A DNA stretch of 64,000 nt from contig OZ005697.1 in assembly GCA_963930775.1 (NCBI GenBank), positions 4,238,292 through 4,302,291 of the forward strand, given 5' to 3'. A model generated the notes under the pieces. It saw only the letters and a list, made by a program, of their open reading frames with translations, searched no databases and was not told where the DNA came from. The position numbers and the translations under genes are program-made. This document shows, one piece after another, positions 54,210 through 64,000 of this stretch. This stretch comes from Cliona cf. orientalis. Taxonomy: Eukaryota; Porifera; Demospongiae; Clionaida; Clionaidae. The stretch's first letter is position 1. Every line of letters begins with the position of its first letter.

Positions 54210-56055
54210 GGCTATACCTTCATGTAAGAATCATAAAGCATGAATATCATTAAGTATATTATTGTAGTTGCATATGGTTGCCTAAAGTTGCCAGTAGTTG
54301 CCCGTTGTAGCCCAGTGTTGCCAGAGTCTCCACCATCTCCTCCCAGTTGTTGCTGAGTTGCCAGCAGTTGCCCGTTGTAGCCCAGTGTTGCCAGAATCTC
54401 CACCATCCCCTCCCAGTTGTTGCTGAGTTGCCAGCAGTTGCCCGTTGTAGCCCAGTGTTGCCAGAATCTCCACCATCCCCTCCCAGTTGTTGCTGAGTTG
54501 CCAGCAGTTGCCCGTTGTAGCCCAGGGTTGCCAGAGTCTCCACTGTCACTCTTATTTGTTGCTGAGTTGCCAGCAGTTGCCCGTTGTAGCCCAGTGTTGC
54601 CAGAGTCTCCACCATCCCCTCACAGGAGTTGCTGAGTTGCCAGCAGTTGCCCGTTGTAGCCCAGTGTTACCAGAATCTCCACCATCCCCTCCCAGTTGTT
54701 GCTGAGTTGCCAGCAGTTGCCCGTTGTAGCCCAGTGTTGCCAGAATCTCCACCATCCCCTCCCAGTTGTTGCTGAGTTGCCAGCAGTTGCCCGTTGTAGC
54801 CCAGGGTTGCCAGAGTCTCCACTGTCACTCCTATTTGTTGCTGAGTTGCCAGCAGTTGCCCATTGTAGCCCAGTGTTGCCAGAGTCTCCACCATCCCCTC
54901 ACAGGAGTTGCTGAGTTGCCAGCAGTTGCCCGTTGTAGCCCAGTGTTGCCAGAATCTCCACCATCCCCTCCCAGTTGTTGCTGAGTTGCCAGCAGTTGCC
55001 CGTTGTAGCCCAGGGTTGCCAGAGTCTCCACTGTCACTCCTATTTATTGCTGAGTTGCCAGCAGTTGCCCGTTGTAGCCCAGTGTTGCCACAGTCTCCAG
55101 GCTGGCAACACTGAGCTACAACAGGCAACTACTGGCAACTTAGCAACTCCTGTGAGCAGACGGTGGAGACTCTGGCAACACTGGGCTACAACGGGCAACT
55201 GCTGGCAACTCAGCAACAACTGGGAGGAACAGTGGAGACTCTGGCAACCCTGGGCTACAACAGGCAACTGCTGGCAACTCAGCAAAAACTCCATGGGAGG
55301 GACAGTGGAGACTCTGGCAACACTGGGCTACAACGGGCAACTGCTGGCAACTCAGCAACAACTGGGAGGAACAGTGGAGACTCTGGCAACCCTGGACTAC
55401 AACAGGCAACTGCTGGCAACTCAGCAACTCCTGTGAGGGGATGGTGGAGACTCTGGCAACACTGGGCTACAACGGGCAACTGCTGGCAACTCAGCAACAA
55501 ATAGGAGTGACAGTGGAGACTCTGGCAACCCTGGGCTACAACGGGCAACTGCTGGCAACTCAGCAACAACTGGGAGGGGATGGTGGAGATTCTGGCAACA
55601 CTGGGCTACAACGGGCAACTGCTGGCAACTCAGCAACAACTGAGAGGGGATGGTGGAGACTCTGGCAACTCTGGGCTACAACGGGCAACTGCTGGCAACT
55701 CAGCAACAAATAGGAGTGACAGTGGAGACTCTGGCAACCCTGGGCTACAACGGGCAACTGCTGGCAACTCAGCAACAACTGGGAGGGGATGGTGGAGATT
55801 CTGGCAACACTGGGCTACAACGGGCAACTGCTGGCAACTCAGCAACAACTGGGAGGGGATGGTGGAGACTCTGGCAACACTGGGCTACAACGGGCAACTG
55901 CTGGCAACTCAGCAACAACTGAGAGGGGATGGTGGAGACTCTGGCAACACTGGGCTACAACGGGCAACTACTGGCAACTTTAGGCAACCATATGCAACTA
56001 CAATAATATACTTAATGATATTCATGCTTTATGATTCTTACATGAAGGTATAGCC
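54210..56055. mobile_element. Fold-back transposon built of 70-bp tandem repeats
   Basis: A near-perfect palindrome 1846 bp long. The ends GGCTATACCTTCATG / CATGAAGGTATAGCC are flanked by a perfect 8-bp duplication AATATAAC (54202-54209, 56056-56063). After about 75 bp of unique arm, each arm is a tandem array of about a dozen 70-bp units (GTTGCTGAGTTGCCAGCAGT, then GCCCGTTGTAGCCC, then CCAGAATCTCCACC) in opposite directions, meeting near 55100. Long tandem-repeat arms with 7-9-bp duplications are the hallmark of Foldback and Galileo-type elements (P superfamily), but no transposase is present. The open frames here are repeat artefacts. Confidence 0.88.
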
Positions 56056-56069
56056 AATATAACACTGCT

Positions 56070-57000
56070 ATTGCTATAAATGGACATTGGAGTCATTGGA
56101 CACCATGTATAGGGAAACCACTACCAGCTGAGTTGGGTAGTGGCACCCAGCAAAGAAAAACACAGAAAAGGTGGGGAATGAGGCTGGTGATTTTTGGGGT
56201 TTAGAAGACTGCTCAATAGGAAACAATTAAAACGCATTGTTTTATGTAGGGTTAATTAAGAGGTTACTAGGTTCATTTCGCAAATCCTGCAGCATGCATG
56301 TCCTCCTTGGAGCACCTGTACCCATTCACGCTTTACACTTAGGAATCCAAGTTTGTTAACCACACACTACGGTCACTAGAGAGTGCAACTAGCGACATTT
56401 GGTTTGAAGTCTGGAGTACGCTCAACCACCCACACAATTATTGTGAACTTGCTTTTCTCTGAATGGCATAAGACAGAGGAAGTACTACAGCAACTACCAT
56501 TAATTTTGCTCATTGGGTCACTAATGAGGGCCTCTTCACTGATTGCCTACCTACCTTGCCTCTGGGAGATCATAAAAGGCCCTCATTAGTGACCTAATGA
56601 GCAATGGTCATTATTGTCGTACCTTTACTGTGCAAGAAAAGTCTAGGAACACACATAAATATTAAGCATCAAGTGACCCTCTTGGCCACTGTATGTAGCA
56701 GGAGTCTGCATAGGTAGCTATCATGTCATATTATGTTTAATATAGTACATAGCTGAAAAATGAAAACTGTTTATCTTCATAATATTAATAGAGCATAATG
56801 TGATTCACCCATAAAAAAGATAGGACATTGGATATCATTATATGCCAGATAATGACGTATGAAAAGGTGTCACCTCTGGTTAGCAACCTGTCGTTTCCAA
56901 AGTGGCCATAACATCACCTTCACTCTGTCATCAAAGGTGTGCATGAGTGGAGATGCATATTAGCTATATATGGTCACAGAGGCCGACTTCTGTTGTTTAG
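56070..57000. other. Intergenic with one hairpin
   Basis: A strong inverted repeat at about 56493-56610 (TGCTCATTGGGTCACTAATG and its near-complement CATTAGTGACCTAATGAGCA) looks like a small fold-back element. Nothing else is supported. Confidence 0.55.
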
Positions 57001-57800
57001 CAGTTTCTTGAGTGTGGCATAGCTAGTGTGATCGTTTTATTGAGTGTTAAATCTTTCTCCTTGAGGAGGTCTTTGACTGTATCACCATTCATGAAGCTTT
57101 CAAAGATCTGATCACGTATGTCTCGGAGAGCCACCAGGAAATCATCGAATAATTATCCGGGTTGCTGGATGCGTTGTCCGGCATTCAACTAATTCATTGA
57201 GATGACCTTCTATGTATTGTTGTGTGGCGGTGATGATCTGCTTGGCGTCGCCCTTTTGCGTCGCCGTGAGGCTGAGGTTATTGATGATGGTCATAGTTTC
57301 ACGCGAGAAACAGAGGGTTAATGCTTGTACCTGTTTATCTTGAGATTGCTTGTTCAGTTCTTGCACGTACTTCATTTGAGGAGCATCCCCAACAGCATAA
57401 AATGTAGGTGGGAGTATTAGAATAATTCCTTCTGCGCATTTCATCAAGAGGCAACTGTTGGTAAGCCTAGGATAGGTCCAGCTTTGTGTATAGGTCTGTC
57501 CACCAGTTAGAGAGAAGAGAGCAGATCCTCGATCTTGGAAATCGGATACTTATCCAAGTATATATTATGCTCGATTTGTCGCTTTTAAGGACCAGCATGA
57601 TTGGTGACTCCCAATCTGAGAATTGTACAGATTCCTGGATGCTTTCTAACCGACTTAGCTTCTCATCCATCTTGTCTTGTAGCCCGCTGATGCATAGGGC
57701 TCCCTGTGGGCTTTACAGAACCATGGCTGTGCATCCATGTCAACCAATATCTTAGCTTTGAACCTTTGAAGGCTCCTACTTAAAAGCACTGGAGTAACGA
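57000..57800 (-). mobile_element. Fossil Ty3/Gypsy LTR retrotransposon fragment
   Basis: Two decayed pieces lie on the minus strand. One resembles the start of a Gypsy reverse transcriptase (57670-57467), including the KLDLS motif. The other, nearer the left end, is gag-like (about 57447-57000). No LTRs were seen. It is a broken, internally shortened relic with several breaks, and probably old. Confidence 0.65.
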
Positions 57801-57809
57801 CTTAGCACA

Positions 57810-59030
57810 GCATGCATAAGAGACATAGCTGATGGATCTCTTATCAATCAAGTTGAAATCTCTGTAGCTATATAACCGTCAAAAAAGACAAGGACTGATT
57901 CCCTGTACTACCAGTAGGAGCACCCTGCTCCTTGTACTGCAAATGATCATTCACTCTACCTAGAACATGTACAGAGAACGCTTTTCCAGAATAGCTACAA
58001 GCATAGTCACACCTTGGAGGAGGACTTGTATTAGCTATTTTGTGGTGGCTGGACAGACAAAAATTATAAGATAGCTAGCACGCTTCTTGTATACATACTA
58101 TCCCAAATGCCGTTTGTGTCGAAAAAAGTACCGAGATGTTGTACATAGCTACTTGGACCAGTCTTCTTTGCTTGCGTCAAATTCCTCCACCATTCTGAAA
58201 GTGTGGAGGCTGTGACAAGCTCGACCTTGTCACCAATTTGTTAGCTATGTCTTGGACTTCATCATATGTGCGAGCTATCAACAGCCACTTATGTGTGTAC
58301 TTTATTTACATGATTGTGCTCAGAAACTTCTACAACAATTTATGTGCATGCATGAATTATTTATGAAACATAAGTGATATATAGCTACAACATGCATGCA
58401 TTCAGAAATTATGGAAGTGTCCACAACATTCAAAGAAATACTAGCTAGCTCTTAACTATGATAGCGATAGCTAAACTATGATAGCGATAGCTACAGTGCA
58501 TGTGTGACTAAGTGACTCCATAGAGTCTCTACAAGCCTGCAATAGTAGCTAGCTACATACAGCTAGCTAATATTGTGCTAATATTTTATTTTTGCATTTC
58601 CTATAGTTTGCATGATTATGGTATATACAGCTGGAGCATGTTTTGTTTATATTTAGCTGATAGCTTTGGTTAGGCTAGTTACAAAATCATCATCCCCCTT
58701 CTTAATTGGCTATTATTATATAAATAAGTAGCTAGATATAGCTATTTGTTTTATAATAATAATATAGCTTATCACATTAATACTTAATAATATTATTATC
58801 TCTGAATGTCTGTGACCTTTATAATATTATACCCAGTATTCCAGTACTAACATTACACTGTAATTTTGGAAATATTTAGCTAGCTACATATATAGCTACG
58901 AGTTAAAGGTGGCTAAAGCTATATACACTTTTGCTTGTCATAAGAGAGAGACTATAATAATATTATTGCTTATAATATATAGCCAAAGCCAGCTAGCTAC
59001 TTGTATAAACATTGCTAAGAAGTGTTTATG
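57810..59030. other. AT-rich intergenic stretch
   Basis: Rich in TAGCTAGCTA-type simple strings; no gene or element recognised. Confidence 0.5.
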
Positions 59031-59038
59031 AACCAGAT

Positions 59039-59923
59039 ATGACTTTTTTGCTGTGTATGGTGTTGACCTTGCTGCTACCACCTAAAATTACAAGTATGAT
59101 GCTAGTTGATCCAGTGATTATACATCAACAGGACATAGGGATTTGCAATTGTCCATCACAGCAAGAGAGAAAAAAATGCAACTCGAATTATCAGTGCTTC
59201 TGTTCAAGCTATCCTGCAAAATATCGATACAGTCAGTTCCTGTGGAGAAGGATTGTGGTATAAAGTTGCTGGTCTCAACATGAGTGATCCTTCACAGCGG
59301 TGTCCATCAGAGTGGAGGGAGTACAATAATCATACTCTCCACATCCGTGCTTGTAGAAGACCACAATCAACTTCTGCTAATTGTGTCGGAACATTTTATG
59401 TAGCAGGACAGCAATACAGCAAGGTGTGCGGAAGAGCAATAGGTTACCAGATTAGAAGTACTGATGCATTTTGGCACCAAGTAGTGGCACAGTCAATTAA
59501 CTCATACTATGTCAATGGAATCAGTATTACACATATGGAGAACCTCGTAATCACATTTGGACTTATGCTGCAGAATTCACTGAAGGTGTCACTACTGTTC
59601 AAAGTGTTAACTGCCCCTGCAGTGATCCAACTTCACCTGACAATAACCATCCACAAACATTTGTGAGTGATAACTACTTCTGTGAATCTGGCAATCCAAT
59701 AGGCAGAGTAATGCATAACAATCACATTTACAGCGATGATCCACTCTGGGACGGAAAGCAGTGTGAAGGAGAGTGTTGTAGTAATGGAAAATCTCCTCCA
59801 TGGTTCAGTGTGGAGCTTCCCAACCCAACAACTGATGATATTGAAATGCGGTTTTGTTTTACTGGACCTAGCATATCAGATGATGTGGCTCTGGAGTTGC
59901 TGGAGATATTTGTGCAACAGTGA
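59039..59923 (+). pseudogene. Secreted sponge-type extracellular protein, two frame breaks
   Basis: The chosen ATG at 59039 gives a signal peptide (FLLCMVLTLLLPP). The rest shows a conserved extracellular module that I recall from sponge and cnidarian gene families without a standard name: CGEGLWYKVAGLNMSDPSQR, then CGRAIGYQI, and at the end YFCESGNP, DPLWDGKQC, CCSNG, PPWFSVELPNPTTDDIEMR. It has many paired cysteines. The frame changes at an A7 run (about 59168-59175), and again near 59533 where an extra AT sits after CAT. The C-terminal frame stops at 59923. This is either a young pseudogene or assembly errors. About 290 residues if read through. Confidence 0.65.
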
Positions 59924-60381
59924 TTCAAAGAAATACTTACAATAACCAAGCGAAGTAATGTGACAATACAATGTAGTAAACGGTAGCAATAACTTTTCTA
60001 ATGGACAAATACATCATGGAATCCTTAGAATTAAATTGTAGATAATATAGCTAGCTATATTCTGTCGAAAACACTCATGCCATAATTGTTACAGTATACA
60101 TCTATTAGTAAATATATAAGTAATCTTAGGTATCAGCTCTCATGCACGTTTGGGTGTTAAAATTAATGGAATTTGATTTAATTGTCACCAGATACAGTAA
60201 AAACTAGACAATTACATACTAATTTTATCTTATGTATAGTGTGTACAAGTAATATAATAATATATGCCGGCCACTGTCCTGTACTCGGCTTTACAGATTT
60301 CCTAACTCGACACTGCAATCTAAACTGTCCTGAATAACTGTGACACTTCTAGCAAGTCAAATTAAGCTACACTCAATGTTG

Positions 60382-60861
60382 TTATGATGACCTTTTCTTG
60401 ATGTGTACTATTTTCTCGACACATGCGACTGCGTCACCACTAGAATCCAAAACATTGACCTGAAAGCTCTCAATTACTCGTTCACCACTCTTGGCTCTCT
60501 CAACAATATCTGCAATTCGTTTTTCGGTCAGTTCAAACTTGGCTGTCACTTCTCCTCTTCCTGGTTTAATAAATTGAATGGTGGCAGCTTTATCCCAAAC
60601 TGTATATTCCTTACCGATGTGGTATATAAGCATTATCATATAAAAGGGGTCTGTCATAGAGTAGAGGCTACCTCCATAGTGAGTCCCAACACCAGACTTG
60701 TTGTAAAATCGTAAACGTAGTCCTACTTCCAGTTTCTTTAGGTCAGCACTAACACGTTTAACTCTTATGCCTGCACCTAGCATAGGTGGCCAAAAGTTGA
60801 ACAGGAATCCTAGAAAGAGCTTCGGATTTCCGATCAGACGTCGAGTTACTCCAACAAACAT
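60382..60861 (-). CDS. DUF4442 hotdog-fold protein (thioesterase-like)
   Basis: A single exon of 159 residues, full length for the family. Motifs: FNFWPPMLGAGIRVKRVSAD, then RFYNKSGVGTHYGGSLYSMT, then DPFYMIML, then YTVWDKAATIQFIKPGRGEV, then an acidic central helix and a closing beta strand (VACVEKIVHI). These match the DUF4442 / putative acyl-CoA thioesterase-like family. Substrate unknown. The start at 60861 fits the usual short N-terminal helix. No neighbours on the same strand suggest an operon or pathway. Confidence 0.85.
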   Translation of the reverse strand: MFVGVTRRLIGNPKLFLGFLFNFWPPMLGAGIRVKRVSADLKKLEVGLRLRFYNKSGVGTHYGGSLYSMTDPFYMIMLIYHIGKEYTVWDKAATIQFIKPGRGEVTAKFELTEKRIADIVERAKSGERVIESFQVNVLDSSGDAVACVEKIVHIKKRSS

Positions 60862-60869
60862 AGCTACTT

Positions 60870-61100
60870 TTCAACAGAAGGGGAATGTGCTTTAACTAGA
60901 ACGGACGGCACTGGCTGCTACGATTCGACTGTTGCCAAACAGAAACTCCAAAGCGTGACTGATTTACACACGTAGCTAGCTATACATCGTGACGTTTTAC
61001 ATCCGTGTTTACATGTGCGTTATATAGAAGTTGCGTGCTAAATCCGAGCAAGGTTAACTCGCCAGTCGACTCACGTGACGTGAAGAGGTCCATTAAGGTC
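60870..61100. other. Upstream region of the DUF4442 gene
   Basis: CpG-containing sequence with no repeat ends recognised, likely the promoter. A small tandem repeat GAGGTCCATTAA occurs at about 61085-61125. Confidence 0.4.
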
Positions 61101-61109
61101 CATTAAGAA

Positions 61110-61580
61110 GAGGTCCATTAAGAAGCAGCTCAACATCAAGACTTACCTCAGGCCTCGTACTGACTGTGAGGAAAGTTATGTGAGCGAGTGCGACCTCAAG
61201 ATAGGCCGCCCGATACAATACTAGGCTGTTACACGCGGCGATTCCAAGCTCAGCCGAGCAAACAATTTTAGAATTCGCCTGCTAGTGGGGTGCAATGGCC
61301 TTGAAAAGGATGCTGCCAGATTCAGACGCAGGAATATTAATGACAGGGCTCCTAGCGATCCCTCCTGTAAGCTGTGCAATGCCGGCTCCAGTCAAGGACG
61401 CACTCCACTTCATCTCCCGCTGCCCAGCTCTTGAGGCGGAGAGACTGCGTCTACTAGAGTGTGCCCCTCCCTCTATCAAAGGTCAGCTACCAGATCATGT
61501 CACGTGACTGGATGTGTTTGCTGAGATCATTCTTGGCACCAATTGGATCGACGATCGTCGAACTCAAGCCTTCTGCATCG
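61110..61580 (+). mobile_element. LINE ORF2 C-terminal fragment
   Basis: Plus-strand frames encode QLNIKTYLRPRTD, then a segment ending CKLCNAG, then LHFISRCPALEAERLRLL. The Cys-x2-Cys ... His-x4-Cys pattern is typical of the C-terminal zinc knuckle of CR1/L2/RTE-type LINE ORF2 proteins. It is broken into at least two frames and lacks RT. It is only the 3' end of an element. Confidence 0.65.
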
Positions 61581-61599
61581 AGTAGCTACTTGCGGGATC

Positions 61600-64000
61600 T
61601 GAGGTCTCACTGCATTAGCAAATTCAATGTTGGCCTTTAAACTCTCAAGGTAACTCTCCCATAGAGGAGGCAAAAAAGAAGAAGAAGAAAGAAGCCGTGT
61701 CGTTTGATTTCTAAAACTTGTCATTTTCGACATCCAGAACAGCAACGGCTCTCCCACTCGCTTTACATGTTTCTTAGTAGCTTTCCTCCCCCTGTGTACC
61801 TCCAGATAATGTGTGAACTATGACAGATCCTCGATCCGCCTCTGAGCTGACTGAGAAACTTGATTTGGACGGTCCCATGCAAATCTCGCTTTCCACTATC
61901 ATTGCTACTAGGCTAGACTCATTAACCACTGTATCCGATACAATTCTCTCCAAACAACCATAACTACTGTACCACTACACTTTTGTGTTAGTTAATTGAC
62001 GTACCATGTAGCTAATTGCGCCTGTGCTGAAATGTGGTATTGATTTCTTTAATAAGATGTCAAAAGTGGTGACCTAACAGTTACTACCATTGTCTCAATT
62101 TTATAGCTACTCTGTGACTAGCGTTTCTCCAGAGACAGCTAACAATTTTACTTGTCCAGCTAGCAGAATGAGTCAGCACAGTGCTCATTATAAGCTAAGC
62201 GAGGAAAACCCTGCACTTTAGTGTCTTCCTAGTAATAATATTATTGGGCATATAGCTAGCTACCGTATCAGAGGAGGTTAGACTTCACCACTCACACAGC
62301 CCAAAGCAAATTGATTTCATGTTCCGGTGGGTCCTCTGAACTCAAGCCTGTAGCCAGGGTATTTAAAAGGGGGGTGCAACCTATTGCAGCTAGCATCCTA
62401 GCTTAGAAACCAAGAAAAAATTTAACTTGGTGTAGCTAGCTAGGTGATTCTGGGGCATTTAGCTAGTATACCTGTTGAACGGTCATTCCATTCATGATCA
62501 CAATCTAGCTTTCTCATTTTAAGTTCATAAAGTGAGTGAATTTATACTCGCTGAGTCTAGCTACTTTGTCATAAAAACTACACCATAACCTTGGCTATCA
62601 TGCTGCCCAATGATCAACAATTCTGCATGGCACGGTCACAGTTTCTTCCTGACTAAATAGCCGATTACTATCAGAATATCAGTACTAGCTAGTGATACAC
62701 TCAAGTGCAAGGATTTCCTTGCTCACCTCTATTCATTTCCAGATCCCAATTAGCTAGCTATCTGAGACTCCACTAGTCACCTGACATATATGCGATACCA
62801 TTTCTGCAGGTTGCAAAAATGATTGGTTTCAGTTAGCTAGCTATAGGCCTCTGATAAACTTAAAAGTGTTGGTCTAAAGTATGAAACTGATAGCTAAGTA
62901 AGTAACAGTAGCTAACATGTTTCTTGCTGCACATAAATTTGTTGACACGGTTAGTCCATTCTATAGCTAAAGTGTAAGGTAGTGGAGCCAGTCTTATTTC
63001 ATTGACTTATAAAATGTGTAGTGTCTACTACGATATTTGTTGGAGATGTCATATCAGTGGGCCTCCTGTCTGTCAGTCGAGGGGTAGTTAGCTAGTAAGA
63101 AGAGTGAATGACAGCCACTGTACACACCGAGGGAGTTGTGTCTATGTACTCGCTATTAGTTATTCTGTGTGGTAATGGTCATAATTTTCATATGTGATGT
63201 GTATCATGTTACGTATAGCTAACTGCAACTTAGCAGTCATTGAAGATCCTCTCATAACTCTCGACCAGTTCTCATCGTTCAACACATTCAACACATACAA
63301 GCGAGTCATGGAGGAAGTACTACCAGGTGGCATGGCCCCCTTGATCACACCTTAATTAGAGCACTGACTTTGAGTAATAACTGTAACTCTTAACTCTAAC
63401 GTTCTTTGTTAGTATTGTTACAGTTGTTTCTCTGAAGAGCTGATAATTCAGGCCTCAGAAACTTTCTATGTTAAGCAAGCATTTCACTTGTTGATGACTA
63501 CGGGATACTGAGAGTCTGTAGGAAACGACAAAGGGCTTGTACAGTAGTAGACATTTAATCATTCTAGACACGAAACACCCGCTTAGCTGCTAAGCTCCTG
63601 ATTCGTTCTGAACACATCCGCCTCCTTCATCGTGGCTCATTTTTTGCATCCTCCTCTTTGTTCCAGTCGTTAGGCCGCGATCCAAGAACAATAGAAATCA
63701 GGAAGCGTCACATAGCCACATTCCATTGTGTAATTATCTCACCGCGAACATCCTCCTTTTTCTAAGAGCCACAAAAACCTTCCAAGTAGCTAAGCTCTAA
63801 GCCCCATTTTGCAGCAGTTGAATATAGAGTAACTCTTCTTCTTTCCAAGTGCAGCTGCCAAGTTTGACTTCCAGGGGGTGTTCCTAAGCCGTTCTATGAA
63901 CGCTAGACTATACAGGCCATTTTAACGGCGACATAAAAGTAGTATTCGGAAAACTTAGAACTTTTTTTTTTTTTTTTGCCAGGTGCAAATGTCCTGATTT
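61600..64000. other. Right end of window, no supported gene
   Basis: A plus-strand open stretch at about 63225-63355 (ITLDQFSSFNTFNTYKRVME) has a weak acceptor and could be a last exon. A string GTAGCCAGGGTATTTAAAAG at about 62350 resembles one end of the CAGGGGCGTAGC element family without its partner. Otherwise TAGCTAGC-rich simple DNA and a T-run at 63963-63977. Confidence 0.4.

Noticed and set aside
54259-56053. Many ORFs of 60-157 codons on both strands
   Set aside because: They are the translated 70-bp tandem unit, not genes.

Overview
The window looks like nuclear DNA of an early-branching animal, most likely a sponge (Amphimedon-like); this is inference. The evidence is intron-bearing genes with consistent splice phases, metazoan genes (ASTE1, NOP14, an SLC2 sugar transporter), a huge beta-helix / multi-pass / ZU5 / death-domain receptor of a kind typical of sponges, AT-rich DNA, and a very dense load of small DNA transposons, often nested in one another.

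Layout. 1-11.3 kb: a minus-strand gene for a secreted cysteine-rich protein (signal exon at 11.3 kb, further exons to 5.7 kb and perhaps 0.2 kb). Its long introns are filled by a repeated ~0.8-1 kb block, a pogo-like element, TIR elements, a TTAA-flanked element and a TIR element carrying tRNA-like DNA. 12-17.1 kb: two copies of a two-gene DNA transposon module, a plus-strand accessory protein (beta-grasp-like region, conserved HG/W/MF box, SHOCT-like tail) converging on a minus-strand Tc1/IS630-type DD34E transposase. The second transposase is split by a fold-back element that itself holds a PIF/Harbinger MITE. 17.2-18.7 kb: a four-level nest of transposons. 18.8-23.1 kb: a CR1/L2-like LINE with an internal RT deletion, flanked by ~85-bp direct repeats. 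23.8-30.9 kb: the receptor gene (5 exons). 33.1-36.25 kb: a nine-exon five-pass membrane protein gene, divergent from ASTE1 (36.5-38.4 kb). 38.5-41.5 kb: repeats and a LINE fragment. 41.8-42.7 kb: a 2OG-Fe(II) oxygenase. 43.2-46.1 kb: an SLC2-family transporter. 46.4-51.8 kb: the C-terminal half of NOP14 in 12 exons on the minus strand. 54.2-56.1 kb: a 1.85-kb fold-back transposon whose arms are 70-bp tandem repeats. 57-57.8 kb: a fossil Ty3/Gypsy fragment. 59.0-59.9 kb: a secreted protein gene with two frame breaks. 60.4-60.9 kb: a DUF4442 hotdog-fold protein. 61.1-61.6 kb: the tail of another LINE. The rest is intergenic with little recognisable content.

The host genes have no shared pathway; they are ordinary neighbours. 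The strongest candidate for something undescribed is the two-gene transposon module at 12-17 kb. The fold-back element at 54-56 kb and the tRNA-bearing TIR element come next. All splice models were worked out by eye from reading frames and splice signals, so they need transcript data.
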